A stretch of DNA of 43,963 bases, from contig NZ_JACDCW010000024.1 in NCBI RefSeq assembly GCF_013817345.1, forward strand, positions 1-43,963, in the 5' to 3' direction. Source of the DNA: Methylibium sp. (GTDB taxonomy: Bacteria > Pseudomonadota > Gammaproteobacteria > Burkholderiales > Burkholderiaceae_C). Under the pieces are notes generated by a model. That model searched no databases. It was not told where the DNA came from and saw only the letters and a list, made by a program, of their open reading frames with translations. Position numbers and translations under genes: made by a program. The number at the start of each line of letters is the position of its first letter. Position 1 is the first letter of the stretch. Positions 26,927 through 33,885 of this stretch are shown piece after piece.

Positions 26927-27916
26927 ATGCGACTCCAACATCCAATTCTTAATATTCCAATCGGTGTTTTCCCAATTACCTTTGGATTCGCAGGCTTGTC
27001 GAGCGCTACGATGAAGGCTGAGGAAACTCTTGGGGCGCCCTACTTCGTAAGTACAGTGTTGTCTGTCTTTACCGTGATTTTACTTATTTGTTTTATTATT
27101 CTGTTAGGTATGAAGACGCGGCATAACCCAAGTAACTTAATCAAAGATTTTTTGCACTTACCCGGCAAGGCGTTGCTTTCCTCAATATCGTGTACCGTCA
27201 TTATTATTAGCGGACTGCCGGCAATTGCAGAAGGGTTGCAGTTTTCATTATGGCTCACTGCCAGTGCAGTGCACCTTGCAATTACCGGTTGTTTTATTGG
27301 GCAGTGGTTGCGTAGCAAGAAGTTCACCAATGACGGTTTTGATCTCCGGTTTTTTATACCTATTACCGGCTGCATGATGGTGACAGTACAAGGAAGTCAG
27401 TTTCTTCACGTACAGCTTTTTTGGTTCTTACTAAGTGTCAGCATTTTGTTTTGGCTTCTTTTATCTGGACAGTTCCTTTTTTCTCTTAAGTCGCCAAAGC
27501 TATTCTCAAACGAAAAGCTTCCGATGCTTTTTATTTTGATTTCTCCACCGTCGATTGCTTTTATCGCACACGCTACCGTTGTTGGAACGACCACTTTAGT
27601 AAGTGAAACGTTATTTTATCTCGCGACATCTCTGTCAATTCTTGTTATTTTTATTCATTCTAGAAAGTTTAGAGGTCACTTCTCGCTCTGTTGCTGGTCG
27701 GCGCCGTTTCCCTTGGCAGCATTAACGCTTGCAAGCTTTGAAATGTCCGGACACAAGCAAACCGCCTCGTTCTTTTACGCTTCTCTTGGCCTGTTTTTTT
27801 TGTTGACGATGTTGATAGTCGCTCTCACAATAATAACTGGTTTAAAGTTTAAAAATAAATATATCTGTCAATCAAACGTATTTCAACCCGACTTCGCGGT
27901 GAGGGAAATCAACTAA
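26927..27916 (+). CDS. SLAC1/TehA (TDT) family anion channel or carrier
   Basis: About 329 residues with ten predicted membrane helices. The family opening PIGVFPITFGFAGLSSATMKA and the late segments ISPPSIAFIAHATVVG and CCWSAPFPLAALTLASFEMSG match TehA/SLAC1, a fold that conducts small anions such as chloride, nitrate or C4-dicarboxylates. The start is unsure: GTG at 26918 or ATG at 26927, both in frame and without a strong Shine-Dalgarno; I use the ATG. The gene is very A+T-rich. It is monocistronic and preceded by the Crp/Fnr-type operator. Beside a haloacid-dehalogenase-like enzyme, it could release halide or take up an organic acid, which is inference. Confidence 0.85.
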   Translation: MRLQHPILNIPIGVFPITFGFAGLSSATMKAEETLGAPYFVSTVLSVFTVILLICFIILLGMKTRHNPSNLIKDFLHLPGKALLSSISCTVIIISGLPAIAEGLQFSLWLTASAVHLAITGCFIGQWLRSKKFTNDGFDLRFFIPITGCMMVTVQGSQFLHVQLFWFLLSVSILFWLLLSGQFLFSLKSPKLFSNEKLPMLFILISPPSIAFIAHATVVGTTTLVSETLFYLATSLSILVIFIHSRKFRGHFSLCCWSAPFPLAALTLASFEMSGHKQTASFFYASLGLFFLLTMLIVALTIITGLKFKNKYICQSNVFQPDFAVREIN

Positions 27917-28115
27917 GTCTTCTGCTTAATTAGCTTATCAGTCTCTCTGTGCAAATTGTTGAATTAGCACTGGTCTCGTCTGAGAAGTGTGCGGCAGAGA
28001 CGCCCGGCGCGCGTCGATCCCTGTGCTGCTGCTTCCTTAACCAATAATTTCGAACAGCCGTGATCTGACACCCCGTATTGCCTTTTGTTCGGTCCGCAGC
28101 CGATCTTTTTAATGG

Positions 28116-28157
28116 TGTCAATCAATTGACAGACGGCCCCAGCCCTCTAGCTAACAA
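28116..28157 (+). promoter_or_regulatory. Crp/Fnr-type operator and promoter of the HAD gene
   Basis: A perfect palindrome TGTCAA-TCAA-TTGACA (28116-28131) is followed by a -10 candidate TAACAA (28152-28157). Transcription would start near 28164, with the palindrome centre at about -41. The remaining 27917-28115 intergenic stretch shows no gene. Confidence 0.75.
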
Positions 28158-28221
28158 TAACATTGCAGATTCAATTTCTGCATTGATATCTTCCCCCTAA
28201 CCAAATCTGATGGAGAAATTC

Positions 28222-28920
28222 ATGGCAAAAACTCTTATTTTCGACACATGGGGCACTTTGGTCGATAACTACTCAATCTCAGACGTACTTGAACCGTATG
28301 TGAACGAAGCAAATACAGCGCATATTGTTGCGCATGATTGGCGTTTCCATCAAAAATGGGCGATGTTTTACACGACTTTGGCTGAGAGCTTCGTTCCGCA
28401 CCCGGATTTGACCGAGGCGTGCCTCAGATGGGCGCTAGAAAAAAATCACATTGCTCTTTCCGAGTCAGCCATAAAGGAAATCGTTTCGCAGTATCACAAG
28501 TTGCGAGCGTACCCGGATGTCATCAATGCCTTGAAAGACCTCAAGAAGCAGGGACATAAGCTGATGATAGTGGCAAACCCAACCAAAAAGATGATTGAGG
28601 ACCATAGTAAGTATGCCGGCACGTACCCCTATTTGGACGAAATTATCAGCAACGGCGAAGAAGTAAACGCATTTAAGCCGTCGCCTAAAGTGTTCAACCT
28701 TGGCATCGAGCGGGCTGGATGCGAGAAGTCCGATATTCTGTGGGTAACCGGACATTTCTGGGAAATTGTCGGTGCGACGAAGCAAGGGTTGAAAACGGCG
28801 TGGACTAATCGTGCACGTCAACCTATGCTCAAAATCGGCGTGACCCCAACCTATACCACTAATAATTTGCAAGAGCTCGCTAACATTCTTTCTACAGAGC
28901 GGGAACGCGCGGAAGCTTGA
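28222..28920 (+). CDS. HAD hydrolase resembling L-2-haloacid dehalogenase (type II)
   Basis: A 232-residue HAD enzyme. The nucleophile Asp8 lies in FDTWGTLVD; the Trp at position 10, in place of the phosphatase Asp, is the mark of haloacid dehalogenases. Arg41 in HDWRFHQKW corresponds to the substrate/halide-binding Arg, Lys152 lies in AFKPSPKVF, and Trp180 lies in VTGHFWEIVGATKQG. Three usual active-site residues differ: Ala118 for Ser, His178 for Asn and Glu181 for the water-activating Asp. So hydrolysis of 2-haloacids is likely but the specificity may be unusual. GGAGA at 28212-28216 selects the ATG at 28222 over the in-frame ATG four codons upstream. The promoter carries the shared palindrome. 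Confidence 0.85.
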   Translation: MAKTLIFDTWGTLVDNYSISDVLEPYVNEANTAHIVAHDWRFHQKWAMFYTTLAESFVPHPDLTEACLRWALEKNHIALSESAIKEIVSQYHKLRAYPDVINALKDLKKQGHKLMIVANPTKKMIEDHSKYAGTYPYLDEIISNGEEVNAFKPSPKVFNLGIERAGCEKSDILWVTGHFWEIVGATKQGLKTAWTNRARQPMLKIGVTPTYTTNNLQELANILSTERERAEA

Positions 28921-29211
28921 TTTGGTGTAACGCGGCTTATCGCATCTGGCCTTCACGGACTCGGCGCGATGTCCGCCGCGCTTTACGTTGAAGAGTTTGG
29001 CAGTTCCAAGCTTCAGCACTGTCTGCGCGGGAACTGTCGCTGTACTCAACGGACGAATCTTTCGGGGCGGAAGTCCAGTCGCCGTGGATTCAACCGAGAG
29101 TGACTGGAAGCGGCCGTCAGTCTTGGTCGGCCGACAAGCGCTTAGCCGCGGTACATCTCGTCCTTCGCCGTTGAAACGAAGTAACCCTGAATTTCACAAG
29201 GAGAATTCCAC
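28921..29211 (+). other. Right boundary of the A+T-rich segment
   Basis: About 290 bases with rising G+C content and no convincing gene; a 79-codon open frame overlaps the next gene's start and has no family look. The last bases supply AAGGAGAA for the amidohydrolase. Confidence 0.5.
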
Positions 29212-30069
29212 GTGGCACAGCAAGTGATCGACATGCGCAGTCGCCCCGCGTTCCTGCATGATTTCTATGGCAAGACGCCCGGCACCAAGGACTATGAAGT
29301 CGTCAAATGGCTCAATGGCCGGGTCGGCTCGAAGGAGCCGGAACACTTCACGCGCTCGAAGGACGCCGCCTCCTTCGCCGACGAGATCAAGGCCGCGGGC
29401 ATCACCACCTCCGTGGTCGTCGGCCGCGACACGCCGTCCATCAAGCATTCGAACGACGAGATCGCCGCGCTCGTGAAGGGCCGCAAGGAGATGGTCGGCA
29501 TCGGCTCGATCGATCCGCACCGCTGGGGCGTGCGGGCCGCGGTGCAGGAGGTCGAGCGGGCCGTGAAGAAGCTCGGCGTGCGTGGCATCAACGTCGAGCC
29601 GGGCTTCGGCGCGCCGCCGCGCAACTGCGACGACCCGATGCTGTTTCCCATCTACGACGCCTGCGATCAGCTGGGCGTGCCGGTGTCGATCATGTCGGGC
29701 CCCACGGCGCCGAGCCTGGATATGGTGAATCCGTCGGCGGTCGGCCATGTCGCAAAAGCCTTCCCCAATCTCTCGATCATCTGCTACCACGGCTTCTACC
29801 CGTACGTGAACGAGATCATCGGCGTGGCCCTGCGCTGGGAGAACGTGTTCATCGTGCCCGACATGTACATCTTCGTGCCGGGCGGCGGGCTGTACGTGGA
29901 AGCGGCAAACGGCTGCATGAAGAACCAGATCCTCTTCGGCAGCTCCTATCCCTTCCGGCCGATGAAGCAGTCGATCGACGACTACCGCACGCTGGGCTTC
30001 AAGGACGACGTGATCGACAGCGTGATGTACGGCAATGCCGCGCGCGTGCTGAAGCTCGGCGGCGCCTGA
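29212..30069 (+). CDS. Amidohydrolase-2 family metal-dependent hydrolase
   Basis: A 285-residue TIM-barrel protein of the amidohydrolase-2 (ACMSD-like) family, which hydrolyses or decarboxylates cyclic and aromatic carboxylates. Recognisable parts are DEIKAAGITTSVVVGRDTPS, VGIGSIDPHRWGVRAAVQEVERAVKKLGVRGINVEPGFG, FPIYDACDQLGVPVSIMSGP, SIICYHGFYPYVNEIIGVA and LFGSSYPFRPMKQSIDDYRTLGF. The usual N-terminal HxH metal motif is not present (IDMRSRPAFL) and the family's late Asp is replaced by Ser in GSSYP, so the metal site may be reduced. The start is a GTG with AAGGAGAA six bases upstream. It is G+C-rich and outside the acquired segment. Confidence 0.85.
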   Translation: MAQQVIDMRSRPAFLHDFYGKTPGTKDYEVVKWLNGRVGSKEPEHFTRSKDAASFADEIKAAGITTSVVVGRDTPSIKHSNDEIAALVKGRKEMVGIGSIDPHRWGVRAAVQEVERAVKKLGVRGINVEPGFGAPPRNCDDPMLFPIYDACDQLGVPVSIMSGPTAPSLDMVNPSAVGHVAKAFPNLSIICYHGFYPYVNEIIGVALRWENVFIVPDMYIFVPGGGLYVEAANGCMKNQILFGSSYPFRPMKQSIDDYRTLGFKDDVIDSVMYGNAARVLKLGGA

Positions 30070-30183
30070 CCCCAATCGGCGGAATGGGCCGCTGCTCGAT
30101 GCCGCGGCCATCGCTAGGTGGACCGCGCGGTTCTCATCGTGCCGGTGGATGGTTTCGAGCTGGCTTAGCGGAAAGGCGCAGCG

Positions 30184-30429
30184 ATGGACGCACTGAAGGA
30201 AAGATCAGGCGAGTACTGGATCGACGTGAACGCCGTGGCAGACCCGGATTGCGACAGCTATGTCGCCAAGGTCGTCGTTACCAGGCTGCCGGAGATGCTC
30301 GAGATCTTTCGCGGCGAGTTCCCGGCCGGGGGCCTGCCTCGCGCGCGGCGCAAGGACGTGCTGGCCGCGGCCTTGGCCAGCGGCCAGCACGCCGTGCGCA
30401 TGGAGCAGTGCCGTTTGAGCCGCAGTTGA
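30184..30429 (+). CDS. Small protein of unknown function
   Basis: An 81-residue cytoplasmic protein with an acidic, ordered N-terminal half (YWIDVNAVADPDCDSYVAKVVVTRLPEML) and a basic segment (PRARRKDVLAAALASGQHAV). No domain is recognised. GGAAAGG lies about eight bases before the ATG and codon use is host-like, which favours a real gene, about 115 bases after the amidohydrolase. It could be translated from the same transcript. Confidence 0.5.
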   Translation: MDALKERSGEYWIDVNAVADPDCDSYVAKVVVTRLPEMLEIFRGEFPAGGLPRARRKDVLAAALASGQHAVRMEQCRLSRS

Positions 30430-30579
30430 GCCGTAGGCCGAGCAACAAGGCTTCGCCGGCCCTCCTCTATCGCGTCGCCGGCGCAGCCAGGTGATCGTTG
30501 TGATGATCGCCAACGGCTGCCGCGACATGCAGGCGCTGCTCGAGCGCCGTCTGCTCGGCGCCTGACACCGCTCCGAAGC

Positions 30580-31809
30580 TCAACCACCGCCTCGAAACAG
30601 CAGCCACCCCGCCGCTCCCGCCCCGACGATCACCACCACGACGTTGAGCTTGTTCTTCCAGGCATACAGAAACGCCAGAGCCGCTGCAAAGATCAGCACG
30701 CCGACGCCGAGCGACGGCACGCGCTCCGCCGTGACGCGGCCGAGGTCGACGGTCGTCGCAGCGATCAGGCCGACGACCGCCGCCGCAACGCCGTCCAGGA
30801 AAGCGTGGAGCTGCTTGATCTCGAGCACGGCCTCCAGCCGGTCGTAGAAGATCAGCGAGAAGGCGAACGCCGGCAGGAAGACACCGGCGGTCATGGCGAC
30901 CGCCCCGAGCGGCCCGCCGCCGACATAGCCGACGAAGGTGGCGAAGATGATCAGCGGCGCGGGCAGCACGCCGGACAAGGCCAGGCCGTCGAGGAACTGC
31001 CCGTCGGTCATCCAGCCGCGGCCGACAGCGTCGTTGCGGATGAAGGGAATGGCCGTGTAGGCGCCACCGAAGGTGAGCAGGCCTGCCTTCAGGCCGGAGA
31101 CGAAGAGCAGCAGCACCGAGGCTTCGCCTTGAACAACCGCGGCAACTTGCGTCGCTGCCTGCGGCGCCCAGAACGCCAGGCCGGCCGCCAGGGCGATCGC
31201 GCCGGCCGCTGCCAGGAAGGCCGACCACCGGCGCTTCAGCACCAGCAGCGCGTAGACCGCTCCGGCCGCCGGAAGGGTGATCCAGAAGGCGACCCCGGCG
31301 AAGGACGCCAGCCCACAAACGATGGCGATCGCCCACAGCCAGCGGTCGATCAGGATGTGCTCGCCGATGCGGTGCACGGCGCGCGCGATCAGGGCAATGA
31401 CGGCCGCCTGCACACCCAGGAAGGCCGCGCCGAGCGCAGTGCCGGCGATGTCGATGCGGAAGTACAGCCACGACAAGGCCAGCATCAACAAGAAGCCGGG
31501 GAGCATGAACCCGAGGCCCGCCAGCAGGCCGCCGATCCGCCCCCTTGCCCGCATGCCCAGATGAACGCAGAGCTCGTGCGCTTCGGGTCCCGGCAGCACC
31601 TGCATCACCGCCAGCAGCTTGTTGAAACGAGCGCTGGAAATCCAGCGTTCCTCGTCCACGAGCTCGCGCCGCAACATGGCGATCTGGGCCACCGGCCCGC
31701 CCCAGGCGAGCAGGCCGAACTTGAGAAAGCGCACGAAGAGCTGAGCATGGCTGAGGCTCGGCGGGATTGCTTCGCGCTCGCTAGCGGCGGCGGCGATGGT
31801 GGTGCTCAT
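30580..31809 (-). CDS. chrA: Chromate transporter ChrA (long-chain type)
   Basis: A 409-residue inner-membrane CHR-family protein with two homologous halves, each opening with the CHR motif: LKFGLLAWGGPVAQIAMLRRELVDEERWISSARFNKLLAVMQVLPGPEAHELCVHLG in the first and GLKAGLLTFGGAYTAIPFIRNDAVGRGWMTDGQFLDGLALSGVLPAPLIIFATFVGYVGGG in the second. ChrA exports chromate using the proton gradient. AAAGGTGAC lies before the ATG; the open frame upstream of it runs through a hexanucleotide repeat and is not coding. It is the third gene of a chrB - rhodanese-ChrB - chrA operon, with 118 bases of repeat-bearing spacer before it. Confidence 0.95.
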   Translation of the reverse strand: MSTTIAAAASEREAIPPSLSHAQLFVRFLKFGLLAWGGPVAQIAMLRRELVDEERWISSARFNKLLAVMQVLPGPEAHELCVHLGMRARGRIGGLLAGLGFMLPGFLLMLALSWLYFRIDIAGTALGAAFLGVQAAVIALIARAVHRIGEHILIDRWLWAIAIVCGLASFAGVAFWITLPAAGAVYALLVLKRRWSAFLAAAGAIALAAGLAFWAPQAATQVAAVVQGEASVLLLFVSGLKAGLLTFGGAYTAIPFIRNDAVGRGWMTDGQFLDGLALSGVLPAPLIIFATFVGYVGGGPLGAVAMTAGVFLPAFAFSLIFYDRLEAVLEIKQLHAFLDGVAAAVVGLIAATTVDLGRVTAERVPSLGVGVLIFAAALAFLYAWKNKLNVVVVIVGAGAAGWLLFRGGG

Positions 31810-31850
31810 CAGGTCACCTTTGCAGTCATTGAACGATGTGCATCGGGCCA

Positions 31851-31904
31851 GGCACCGGCACCGGCACCGGCACGGGCACGGGCACGGGCACGGGCACGGG
31901 CGCA
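31851..31904 (-). repeat. Hexanucleotide tandem repeat in the chrA leader
   Basis: Three GGCACC units are followed by five GGCACG units and a degenerate GGCGCA on the plus strand (9 units of 6 bases). It lies in the transcribed spacer between the rhodanese-ChrB gene and chrA, ending 42 bases before the chrA start, and is prone to slipped-strand length change. Confidence 0.85.
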
Positions 31905-31927
31905 GCCCTCGAAGTTCGGCGAACGCT

Positions 31928-32722
31928 TCAGCACGACGCTTGCGGATTCCATGTGTGGCTCTCGTGCTGCCCTTCCCTGCACCAGAGGTACAGCGCGTCG
32001 TAGAGCACCATGCCGTGTTCGAGCATTTCGTGGTCGTCGGCGAATAGGCGAGACAGCCCGAGCGACACCGCCGCGAGCCCGGCGGCCTGCGATGCGAGAT
32101 CGAGCTGGCCCGTGTCGGCTGCACGCACGATCACCGCGAGCCGCTCCAGCGCAGGATCGCTGCCCAGGCGGTAGTGCCCGATGAAAGCGTCGAAGCTGCA
32201 GCGCTCCCCCTCGTGCGTGAAATGCACGTCTGCCACGTCGTAGGGCACCGCATCCTGCGCCTGCGCGACTTCGCGCACCTGCGACGCGGGCACATACAGG
32301 AACTCCGCGTCGCAGTCGATGAAGCGCGCAACCAACCAGGGGCAGGCAATGCGGTCGATCTTCGGCCGCTCGCGGGTCACCCACCGCGTGCCGCTGCCTG
32401 GAGGCTTGGCGTCGAGCGGCCCCTGCGCCGCCTTCCACGCGTCCATGCCGCCTTCCAGATAGCGAGCACGGATGCCATGTTCGGAGAGGCGCTTCACCAC
32501 GTTCCGGCTGACCTCATGACCGTGCACGCAATACGCGACCACGGTGCTCGCCCGTGGCAGCGTCTTGACCCAATCCTCGACCGCATCGGGATCGCGCCGC
32601 AGCGCGCCCGACACCGTCTCGCCCGCTTCGCGCCAGGCCGGCCGGCGCCTGACATCCAGCACGATGGGAGCGCCGGGTTCGCCGAACGCGGACTGCAGTT
32701 CGAAAACGGAAATTTCGTCCAT
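31928..32722 (-). CDS. Rhodanese-ChrB domain fusion, chromate resistance protein
   Basis: A 264-residue cytoplasmic protein. Residues 1-100 form a rhodanese domain with IVLDVRRRPAWREAGE, an active-site Cys65 in VVAYCVHGHEVS, and YLEGGMDAW. Residues 115-250 form a ChrB C-terminal domain (RWVTRERPKIDRIACPWLVARFIDCDAEFLYVP and VHFTHEGERCSFDAFIGHYRLGSD). The ChrB domain is related to chromate-sensing or chromate-reducing proteins; joining it to a sulfurtransferase-like domain suggests handling of chromate or its thiol adducts. The ATG giving MDEISVFE is chosen, with an alternative eight codons upstream. It lies between chrB and chrA in the same operon. Confidence 0.88.
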   Translation of the reverse strand: MDEISVFELQSAFGEPGAPIVLDVRRRPAWREAGETVSGALRRDPDAVEDWVKTLPRASTVVAYCVHGHEVSRNVVKRLSEHGIRARYLEGGMDAWKAAQGPLDAKPPGSGTRWVTRERPKIDRIACPWLVARFIDCDAEFLYVPASQVREVAQAQDAVPYDVADVHFTHEGERCSFDAFIGHYRLGSDPALERLAVIVRAADTGQLDLASQAAGLAAVSLGLSRLFADDHEMLEHGMVLYDALYLWCREGQHESHTWNPQASC

Positions 32723-32797
32723 GCCTGCCTCACTCGAAAACAGCATCGAAAAACGCGGCGCACCGCGGCCGCAGCGATTGCCGAACGCAGCGCCGCC

Positions 32798-33784
32798 TCA
32801 TCGCGCCGCTCCCTTGAGCTTCGTGCGCTGGCCTTCGCGCTGGAAGTGCACGTACAGGGAGTCGAGCACCGCGCTCATCTCCGCCAGCAGCGCATCGTCG
32901 TCCGCGACGCGCTCACGCGCGCCGGCCAGCACCGCCTCGAAACCGCCGGCCTCGGGCACCGGTTCGCCGCCCACGTCGAGCACGTGCACCAGCGCACCGA
33001 GGCGAACGAGTGCCGCATCGTCGTCGAGGCCAAAGCTCGCCATCAGCACCTCGAAACTCACGCGCTCGCCGACGTGGGTGAAGCGGGCGCCGTCGAAGTC
33101 GAAGCCGAGGGCCTTGCGCGGGCAGTCGGAGGGCTTGGCAAGCCATTCAAAGCGCGCGTCGCGGTCGATGAAGCGCCGGATGAGCCAGGCGCTGGCCACG
33201 CGATCGACCCACAGCCGGCGGCGCGTGGCCCACAGTCGCCCCTGGTAGTCGCCCGGGTCGAGTCGCGGCACCTCGCCGTCGCTGCCTTGCGGCTCGTCGG
33301 GCGACAGGAAGCGAGCGAGACGTTGAGTGAATTCGCCCCAGGCGGCCTCGGCTTCCACGCTGGCTTCGTTCGGAAAGAAGTCGATGGCGCGCAGCGCGTC
33401 GTAGTCGCGGCGCAGCTTCTTCTGCAAACGCGCCAGTTCGGCAGCGCCTAGGCTGGCGAGCGTCTTGCCCGCCTCTTTCCAGGTGCTTACGAGACCGGCG
33501 TAGTCCTCGCTGCGATCGAAGAGCACCGGGTAGGCCTCGGCCTCAGCGGACGTCGTCGGTGTGGCCGCCATGACCCAGGCGCTGCCGCCTTCGCGCAAGC
33601 ACTCGTCGGCGAGGTCCCGCAAGGCCGCCTGGTGTTCTGCACTCGCGGGGAGCAGGTAGGCACCGTCTCTCAGCGCAGCGCATCCCTGGGCCTTGAGCGA
33701 CCGCCAGATCCGCATCCGCGCCGTCGCCCCTTGCGTGGGCAGCGAAAGGATCAGAAGGAGCCAGGCGGCAGGAGGCGAACTCAT
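32798..33784 (-). CDS. chrB: ChrB, chromate-responsive regulator/resistance protein
   Basis: A 328-residue ChrB. The N-terminal half resembles a PaaX-like winged helix (WLLLILSLPTQGATARMRIWRSLKAQGCAALRDGAYLLPAS) followed by a helical region (RLQKKLRRDYDALRAIDFFPNEA). The C-terminal half is the ChrB domain: RRLWVDRVASAWLIRRFIDRDARFEWL and GARFTHVGERVSFEVLMASFGLD. In chromate operons it senses chromate and controls chrA. It is first in the operon, and its upstream region has palindromic TACAT/ATGTA sequence. The next gene's ChrB domain is a diverged copy of its C-terminal part. Confidence 0.9.
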   Translation of the reverse strand: MSSPPAAWLLLILSLPTQGATARMRIWRSLKAQGCAALRDGAYLLPASAEHQAALRDLADECLREGGSAWVMAATPTTSAEAEAYPVLFDRSEDYAGLVSTWKEAGKTLASLGAAELARLQKKLRRDYDALRAIDFFPNEASVEAEAAWGEFTQRLARFLSPDEPQGSDGEVPRLDPGDYQGRLWATRRRLWVDRVASAWLIRRFIDRDARFEWLAKPSDCPRKALGFDFDGARFTHVGERVSFEVLMASFGLDDDAALVRLGALVHVLDVGGEPVPEAGGFEAVLAGARERVADDDALLAEMSAVLDSLYVHFQREGQRTKLKGAAR

Positions 33785-33793
33785 GTCGCCAAC

Positions 33794-33815
33794 ATTACAT
33801 CAATGTAGACGTAAT
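33794..33815 (-). promoter_or_regulatory. Palindromic sequence upstream of chrB, candidate operator
   Basis: ATTAC (33794-33798) and GTAAT (33811-33815) form an inverted repeat around a TACAT-CA-ATGTA core (33796-33807), ten bases before the chrB start. A+T-rich symmetric sequence in a G+C-rich gene junction is what an operator for the ChrB regulator would look like; no proven consensus is known to me. Confidence 0.5.
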
Positions 33816-33885
33816 TACAAGACCGTCGCACGGCTACCCGTGCGGGCATACCGTCTCCCGTGGTCGGCATACCCGCGTGAGCGGC

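Noticed and set aside
21025-29211. Integrative element with integrase and att sites
   Set aside because: No integrase, tRNA target or flanking direct repeats were seen; only composition and gene content suggest transfer.
28988-29227. 79-codon plus-strand frame before the amidohydrolase
   Set aside because: No Shine-Dalgarno, low-complexity Ser/Arg composition and overlap with the well-supported GTG start.
30491-30565. 24-codon frame (GTG start) between the small unknown gene and chrA
   Set aside because: Too short to support; it might be a gene remnant but nothing identifies it.
31810-32124. Upstream extension of chrA encoding a Cys-Pro/Cys-Arg repeat
   Set aside because: The frame is only the hexanucleotide repeat and antisense-type sequence; the real chrA start has a Shine-Dalgarno at its ATG.
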